Source of the DNA: Betaproteobacteria bacterium
Lineage (GTDB): Bacteria; Pseudomonadota; Gammaproteobacteria; Burkholderiales; SG8-41
Reading direction: 5' to 3'
DNA length: 19,084 nucleotides
Assembly (NCBI GenBank): GCA_021414185.1
Contig: JAIOOZ010000139.1
Coordinates: forward strand, 1 to 19,084
Part shown: piece by piece, positions 15,601 to 19,084 of the stretch
Layout: the number at the start of each line of letters is the position of its first letter
Numbering within the stretch: position 1 is the stretch's first letter
Notes under the pieces: generated by a model
Told to the model about the DNA's origin: nothing
The model's database searches: none
Seen by the model: the letters and a program-made list of their open reading frames with translations, nothing else
Made by a program: the position numbers and the translations under genes

Positions 15601-18466
15601 TCCATTCAAGCAGTTTTTTGCGGCTGACGAATATGCGCCAATTGGTGCGGGCTATCGCATCGAGACTGAACCAGGCCTCATAGGGCAGGCAGGCGAGCGT
15701 CATGGCAGCCTGCGCCAGGTGGCGCGTGGCTGCTTGCATGGTTGCGTTTATGTGCTGACCGGGCAGCACTTCGTCCGGCTTGCGAAACAACTCAAGTATC
15801 GATGCGGACACAGACGGAATCAGCATGATGCCGAGCACCACCAGGTTCCAGAGCCACGGTTGCGGTGACAGAGTCCAGCCCAGCAACAACAGCAGCGTCA
15901 GGCCGGCGGGGACTACGCTGCGCCGCAGATTGTCGAAAATTTTCCAATGGGCGAGTCCCGACAGCGGATTGCGCTGGCCGTCGCTGGTGCCGGGCACGCG
16001 CGTCAGCAGCCAGGAGGCGATCTGCCAGTCGCCGCGGATCCAGCGGTGACGGCGGGCCACGTCCGCGCTGTAGCGGGCCGGATAGTCTTCGTACAGTTCC
16101 ACGTCGCTCAACAGCGCGGCGCGCGCGTAGCAGCCTTCGAGCAGATCGTGACTCAGTATGCGGTTTTCGGGAAAGCGGTCTTTCAACGCCGCTTCGAATG
16201 CATCGACGTCGTAGATGCCCTTGCCGATGAAGGAGCCTTCGCTGAATACGTCCTGGTAGACGTCGGATACCGCGCGTGTGTACGGATCGATGCCGGGCTC
16301 GGCGCCGAACAGCCGCGCGTAGCGCGAGCGGTTGGTTCCCGGCAGGCTCACCGCGACGCGCGGTTGCAGGATGCCGTAGCCGCCGGCCACGCGCTGGCCT
16401 TGTGCACCCGCGGGCGTGTCATCAAAGCGCGGATGATTCAGCGGGTGCGCCATCGTGCCGACGAACTGCCGCGCCGAGTCACGCGGCAGCTGCGTGTCAG
16501 TGTCCAGCGTGATCACGTATTTTACCGAGGGCAGCACGTGCGCCGTGCCCGTCATTCGCGCGAACCGGTCGGGTCCGCCGCGTAGCAGTAAATTCAGGTC
16601 GGCCAGCTTGCCGCGCTTCCTCTCGTAACCCATCCAGGTGCGTTCCTGCGCGTTCCAGCGGCGCGCGCGGTGAAACAGGAAAAACGGATCGCCGTCGGCG
16701 GTGTCCTGTACATCCCGGTACTTTTGATTGAGCTCTTCAATGCGCGCATCCGCGAGTGCGAGCAGCGTCGCGTCCGCCGGCAGAGTTTGTTCCGGAGCAT
16801 CCGTGAAATCCGTGAGCAATCCGAAGTGCAGGCGGCGGTCGCGGTTGGCGAGGAAGCGTACTTCGAGTGCTTCGATCAGGTCTTCGATGCCCGCGGCATG
16901 GGTGAGCATGGTGGGGACCACCACCAGCGTGCGGCAATGCGGCGGGATGCCGGACGAAAAATCCAGCCGCGGCAGGGCATGCGGTGTCGCCGCCATTGTC
17001 GCGAACCAGTTCACGAGTGCTACCGCGAGCTGGCTCGTGCACAGCGCAGCGAGCAGGCCGCCCGCGACGAGCAACCAGCCGTGCAGTCCACCGGCGTGGG
17101 CTCTGGCGAGCAAACCCCAGGTGAAAATCGCCGTCAACAGTGCGATGGTTCCCAGATACAGGACCAGCGGATACCGCCGGCTCGCTTTGCACGCCGACTC
17201 GATCGCGGACCAGCGCACTTGCGCCGCTGCTTCGAGCTGCGGCAACCCTTCTGCCGTCAGGTAGTAGCCGATATGCGCCGCGCGCGTGGCGCCGGCGGCA
17301 ATGCCTGCGCTGAGCGCGGCAGCGGCGCCTTCGTGTGCCAGTTGAATCGCTTTGCGCGCGACGTCGCCTTCCGACAGACGGCTCATTTTCGCGATTTTCT
17401 CGACGGCGTGCCGGTAGCTGTCGCGCGTCGCGAAATCCATCGTGGCGTAGATGCCCACCGGGTCTTCGCGCAGTTTCTGCTCGACGACGCTCATGGTTTC
17501 GACGAACTCGCGCCAGTCCATCGCGCCCAGGGAGCGCAGGCTGCCGATGCTGTTGCTGATGGAGACCTGGCCCGCGGCCTGGGTTTGCGTCTCCACCTGG
17601 ACCATTTGTTCTATCGTCGCGCCTTCCTCGGCCAGCCGTTGCTCTATCCAGGTCAGCGGCAGCGCCAGCGCCGGGCTCTGGCCCTGCAAACGGCGCGCCA
17701 GTTCCGCGACGAACGCGCTGTCCATCGGCGGCGTCGAGCGCGCCATGTCGGCGATCTCGAGTATCAGGCTCTTGGGATCGGTTTCGGCGACCTCCATCAT
17801 GCGGTCGGCCCAGTCGTCGGCGAGGTCGCGGTTGACCGCGCTGGCGGCGATGCGGGCCGCGACGCGGCGCAGGTTTTCAATGAGCGCCAGGCGCAGCATG
17901 ATGGGAATTGCCCACAGCTCGCCCAGCTTGAGCGGGACGATTTTCTGGTACGCCGCGACGTAGCGTTCAAGGCTTTCGGGGTCGACCCGGCCGTCGCCGT
18001 GTGAAATCGCTTCCAGCGCGATGTCGTACGCGCGTGGATAGCCAGCCGCGGGGCCGTGCGATAGACGCGGCAGCTCGCTGCCGTAGCGTTTCGGCAGGTG
18101 GCGCCGGGCGGTGCGTATCTGCTCTTCGATTAAATAAAAATTATCGAGCAGCCATTCGCCGGCTGGCGTAATCCGGCGGTTCGCCTTCACCGCATCGCTG
18201 AGCAGGCAGCAGGTGTCGCGCAGAATGCCTTCGTTCCCTGCCAATCGGCCGAGCAGCCTGTCCGGCGCGCTCCCGGCGCTCAGCCGGTGCGTGCCGGCGA
18301 GATCCTTGCCGTGTTGCTCCATCTGGTCGGCGCTGAACAACTCTGCCCGCAACGGAGGTTCGTCGCCGGCGGCATGGCGCTGTACGCGTCGGCGATCGCG
18401 CCAGTAATGCAGATGTGTCGCCACGCGGCGCAGGGCACTGTGAATATCTTTGCTGCTCAGCTTCAA
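9650..18466 (-). CDS. ndvB: Cyclic beta-1,2-glucan synthase
   Basis: A 2938-residue inner-membrane enzyme that makes cyclic beta-1,2-glucans (osmoregulated periplasmic glucans) from UDP-glucose; length matches ChvB, NdvB and Cgs (about 2870). Order: cytoplasmic N-terminal region (1-430), membrane helices (about 432-490), GT84 glucosyltransferase with Asp553, DTDTQ (655-659), HDLLEG (773-778) and RRHRW (805-809), further helices (about 848-896 and 979-1026), then the glycoamylase-like cyclisation domain (about 1060-1600; GH189 type) with SGSMFEYL and Glu1443. Two beta-sandwich carbohydrate-binding stretches follow (about 1645-1820 and 2136-2240), then a GH94 phosphorylase domain with HWWHP and GSGDWNDG (Asp2618, Asp2621; general-acid motif), which trims chain length. 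All modules look intact. The start is TTG, supported by GAAGGAAG 8 nt upstream; the next in-frame ATG is codon 49. No exporter (NdvA/ChvA type) is in the window. Confidence 0.96.
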   Translation of the reverse strand: MKLSSKDIHSALRRVATHLHYWRDRRRVQRHAAGDEPPLRAELFSADQMEQHGKDLAGTHRLSAGSAPDRLLGRLAGNEGILRDTCCLLSDAVKANRRITPAGEWLLDNFYLIEEQIRTARRHLPKRYGSELPRLSHGPAAGYPRAYDIALEAISHGDGRVDPESLERYVAAYQKIVPLKLGELWAIPIMLRLALIENLRRVAARIAASAVNRDLADDWADRMMEVAETDPKSLILEIADMARSTPPMDSAFVAELARRLQGQSPALALPLTWIEQRLAEEGATIEQMVQVETQTQAAGQVSISNSIGSLRSLGAMDWREFVETMSVVEQKLREDPVGIYATMDFATRDSYRHAVEKIAKMSRLSEGDVARKAIQLAHEGAAAALSAGIAAGATRAAHIGYYLTAEGLPQLEAAAQVRWSAIESACKASRRYPLVLYLGTIALLTAIFTWGLLARAHAGGLHGWLLVAGGLLAALCTSQLAVALVNWFATMAATPHALPRLDFSSGIPPHCRTLVVVPTMLTHAAGIEDLIEALEVRFLANRDRRLHFGLLTDFTDAPEQTLPADATLLALADARIEELNQKYRDVQDTADGDPFFLFHRARRWNAQERTWMGYERKRGKLADLNLLLRGGPDRFARMTGTAHVLPSVKYVITLDTDTQLPRDSARQFVGTMAHPLNHPRFDDTPAGAQGQRVAGGYGILQPRVAVSLPGTNRSRYARLFGAEPGIDPYTRAVSDVYQDVFSEGSFIGKGIYDVDAFEAALKDRFPENRILSHDLLEGCYARAALLSDVELYEDYPARYSADVARRHRWIRGDWQIASWLLTRVPGTSDGQRNPLSGLAHWKIFDNLRRSVVPAGLTLLLLLGWTLSPQPWLWNLVVLGIMLIPSVSASILELFRKPDEVLPGQHINATMQAATRHLAQAAMTLACLPYEAWFSLDAIARTNWRIFVSRKKLLEWSPSQESNREFERYDRTSLSAAYGTMWIAPLLALATALWLFSARPGALAVAAPILFLWLVAPAVAWWISRPLPRREAKLSSEQTVFLQKLARQTWAFFETFVGPEDHWLPPDNFQEHPVPVVAHRTSPTNMGLALLANLSAYDFGYIQSRELVERTTQTLATMQALERHRGHFYNWYDTQSLQPLPPLYISSVDSGNLAAHLLTLRPGLLAVPDQPIVGIKLFEGLGDTVRVFAEAAAKLPPAASARLTQLQKDIESAYDSRPATVTAARNWLTRLANAAAEVTRSFESDDQTAIAAADAKWWAHALMRQCRGALDELNALTPWQELPAAPGKLKGALDAAVIPTLRELANWAVTWLPAIEQRAGPEPTHEEREWLSGLRRHVTEASGLAQARIAALENLAQQAGELAHMDYSFLYNEARHLLAIGYNVAEHRQDTSYYDLLASEARLTTFVAIAQGQLPQESWFALGRLLTNTGGAPVLLSWSGSMFEYLMPLLVMPTYENTLLDQTYAAAVSRQIAYGKQRDVAWGMSECGYNAVDAALNYQYRAFGVPGTGLKRGLAEDLVIAPYASALALMVAPEAACANLQRLAGEGLAGKFGLYEAVDYTPLRLPRGQTSAVVRSFMAHHLGMSLLALAYQLLDRPMQKRFEADPQFQATTLLLQERVPRSAAFHPHTAEFSAIRATESGPEMPVRVIASPNTPVPEVHLLSNGRYHVMVTNAGGGYSRWKDLAVTRWREDSTCDNWGTFCYIRDAASGIFWSTAHQPTLKRADNYEAIFSEGRAEFRRRDLDYDTHTEIVVSPEDDIELRRVHIVNRARTRRTIDLTSYAEVVIAAAAADAIHPAFSNLFVQTEIVAEHKAILCTRRPRSLAEHAPWMFHLMAAHGAGVEEISYETDRVRFVGRGRTVAAPQAMSDAGALSGSAGSVLDPVVAIRYRITLEPEQMAVIDMVTGIGETRDGALSLIGKYSDRRLANRVFELASTHGWVTLRQINASEADAQLYGRLASSVIYANAALRAENDVLIKNRRGQSGLWGYAISGDLPIVLLQIGDLEHIDLVRQVVQAHAYWRLKGLVVDLVIWNEDHAGYRQVLQEQIMGLIAAGVEAHVMDRPGGIFVRRAEQISDEDRILVEAVARIILSDRRGALADQIVRRGLLEGRAPHMNMPRFAPTRAHRAELPKPDVTARADLLFNNGLGGFTPDGREYVITTSHGHVTPAPWVNVLANPQFGTVISDSGAAYTWSENAHEFRLTPWGNDAVSEASGEAFYLRDEESGHFWSPAPLPARGAAPYVTRHGFGYSVFEYTEGGISSSLRVYVDLEAAVKFSVLKVRNDSGRLRRLSATGYVEWVLGDLRPKSAMHVVTEIDGASGALYARNAYNTEFAGRTAFFDNDDASRTYTGDRAEFFGRNGTLKNPAAMSRSRLSNKLGAALDPCAAIQVSFELADGQERELVFRLGAARNADDARKLVHRFRGSAAARGAFDKVRQYWERTLGAVQVETPDPSLNVLTNGWLVYQTLASRLWARSGYYQSGGAFGFRDQLQDVMALIYAEPALAREHLLRCAAHQFREGDVQHWWHPTSDRGVRTRCSDDYLWLPLAMCRYVLATGDHGVLDEPVRFLEGRKLNVDEESYYDLPGHAGESASLYEHGMRAILHGLSFGERGLPLMGSGDWNDGMNLVGIHGKGESVWLAFFLYDVLMRFTALARVRGDMPFAERCQLEAAQLRQNIERTGWDGEWYRRAYFDDGTPLGSAENTECQIDAIAQSWAVLSGAGDPRRARTAMAAVDRRLVRRNDGLIQLLDPPFDKSDLNPGYIKGYVPGVRENGGQYTHSAIWTVMAFAALGDSRRAWELFTLINPINHASSAEKIATYKVEPYVAAADVYAVAPHTGRGGWTWYTGSAGWLYRLILESLLGLKLEVDKLRITPCLPAEWENCKIHYRYCETLYHITVIQLAGADPAAGVTVDGVDQRDDFIALVDDRQEHAVEVKVRRA

Positions 18467-18650
18467 CGTTCTGTCTTCCTTCTTCGCGGTGAAACTGCAA
18501 CGCCTGCACCCTGAATCAGGTTACGGCGGCAGGGTGACGGCTGGATGCGGCTGCGCCAGCCGCGGAAGGTCCTCCAATTACCTCGCGCCGTATTGATTTT
18601 GCAGGCAATTGACGCAATACGAATGTTGACAGGAACGGGCCGGTTCTTAA

Positions 18651-18692
18651 GTGCGCTAGCGCACAGAAAAAACCGCCGGATTGGACGAAATT
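18651..18692 (+). promoter_or_regulatory. Promoter with class II palindromic operator, copy 4 (before the BON lipoprotein gene)
   Basis: The 14-base perfect palindrome GTGCG-CTAG-CGCAC is at 18651-18664, followed by AGA (18665-18667). Nineteen bases after ACAGA (18663-18667) comes the weak -10-like hexamer GAAATT at 18687-18692. Predicted transcription start is near 18699, with the palindrome centre at about -41.5 and a 35-nt leader to the ATG at 18734. The palindrome is also about 185 bp upstream of the divergent glucan synthase gene, but no comparable -10 is seen on that side. Confidence 0.55.
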
Positions 18693-18733
18693 CGCGTCCA
18701 GAGTTGCAACTTTATTGGCCGCAGGAGTTTCGC

Positions 18734-19084
18734 ATGAATACCCGCCCCCGATTATTTGTTTTGACCGCCGCGCTGGCAGGCGCAATGACGATATTCATGA
18801 CCGGCTGCAACAAACCCCCGCAAACCACCGGTGCGCCGGTTGCGAGTACGACGGTTGGGACTGAGCTTGACGACACCGTTGTGACTACCCGCGTCAAAGC
18901 CGCGCTGGTAAAAGACCCGTCCGTGAAAGGGTTCGATTTCAAAGTCGAGACCCGCAAGGGCGAAGTCCAGTTGAGCGGTTTCGTCGACAGCCAGGAGCAG
19001 GTCGATCACGCGATCGCGGTCACGCGTGCAGTCGAGGGCGTCAAAGGCATAGACAACAAGGTCAGTCTCAAGGGTGCGGCGACG
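18734..19084 (+). CDS. BON-domain lipoprotein (3' end beyond the window)
   Basis: The open frame runs off the right edge after 117 codons. Residues 1-24 form a lipoprotein-type signal with lipobox MTGC, so Cys25 is probably lipidated. A short Pro/Thr-rich linker leads to a BON domain (about 46-115) with the usual pattern: TTRVKAALVKD, then a strand FDFKVET, KGEVQLSGFVDS, and the closing VKGIDNKVSLK. BON domains bind phospholipid surfaces; relatives such as OsmY and DolP (YraP) protect the envelope under osmotic or membrane stress. AGGAG (18723-18727) lies 6 nt before the ATG, supporting the start. It is divergent from the glucan synthase gene and sits behind a palindromic promoter shared with three other genes. 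A second BON domain may follow beyond the window. Confidence 0.9.
   Translation, partial: MNTRPRLFVLTAALAGAMTIFMTGCNKPPQTTGAPVASTTVGTELDDTVVTTRVKAALVKDPSVKGFDFKVETRKGEVQLSGFVDSQEQVDHAIAVTRAVEGVKGIDNKVSLKGAAT

Noticed and set aside
18682..18700. TGGACG/CGTCCA short inverted repeat just upstream of the BON lipoprotein gene
   Set aside because: Six-base arms with a 7-nt loop overlapping the predicted -10 are weak, and the other three promoters of the set have no equivalent, so I do not treat it as a separate operator.

Overview
The window is GC-rich, densely coded Gram-negative DNA. The gene content (OmpA-type cell-wall-binding protein, AsmA, an Mla-type MCE lipid transporter, cyclic beta-1,2-glucan synthase, BON lipoprotein) points to a proteobacterium, most likely a betaproteobacterium of the Burkholderiales/Nitrosomonadales type. 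That placement is inferred from gene content and base composition; there is no rRNA or tRNA gene to anchor it. Nothing looks mobile: I see no transposase, integrase, CRISPR array or phage gene.

Layout. (1) 1-1270: a possible 5' end of a minus-strand gene at the very left edge, a 51-residue two-helix membrane protein (DUF3096 type), and a secreted OmpA-domain protein that ends in a good intrinsic terminator. (2) 1336-4688: an AsmA-family protein overlapping by ATGA with a lipoprotein of the phospholipase D/cardiolipin synthase superfamily. (3) 8302-4709, minus strand: a tightly coupled four-gene MCE transporter operon in the order STAS-permease fusion, ATPase, MCE substrate-binding protein, auxiliary lipoprotein. 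It converges on region 2 with a 20 bp gap. (4) 8486-9634: a secreted protein of unknown function, probably a beta-propeller. (5) 18466-9650, minus strand: one 2938-codon gene for a complete cyclic beta-1,2-glucan synthase, starting at TTG behind a clear Shine-Dalgarno. (6) 18734 to the right edge: a BON-domain lipoprotein, cut by the window end and divergent from the glucan synthase.

The genes share an envelope theme: lipid handling (AsmA, PLD-type enzyme, MCE transporter), cell-wall attachment (OmpA domain), periplasmic osmoregulated glucan synthesis, and a BON stress lipoprotein.

The most notable non-coding signal is a palindrome, GTRCG-N4-CGYAC followed by AGA. It occurs four times, always intergenic, always in the same orientation, and always upstream of a plus-strand gene (DUF3096 protein, OmpA protein, beta-propeller protein, BON lipoprotein). 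In each case a -10-like hexamer of form GANANT lies 19 or 20 nt after the ACAGA. This puts the palindrome centre at about -41.5 from the predicted transcription start, the classic position of a class II activator. It looks like a small envelope or stress regulon whose regulator is not in the window. At the beta-propeller gene the predicted start of transcription falls next to the ATG, so that message may be leaderless.
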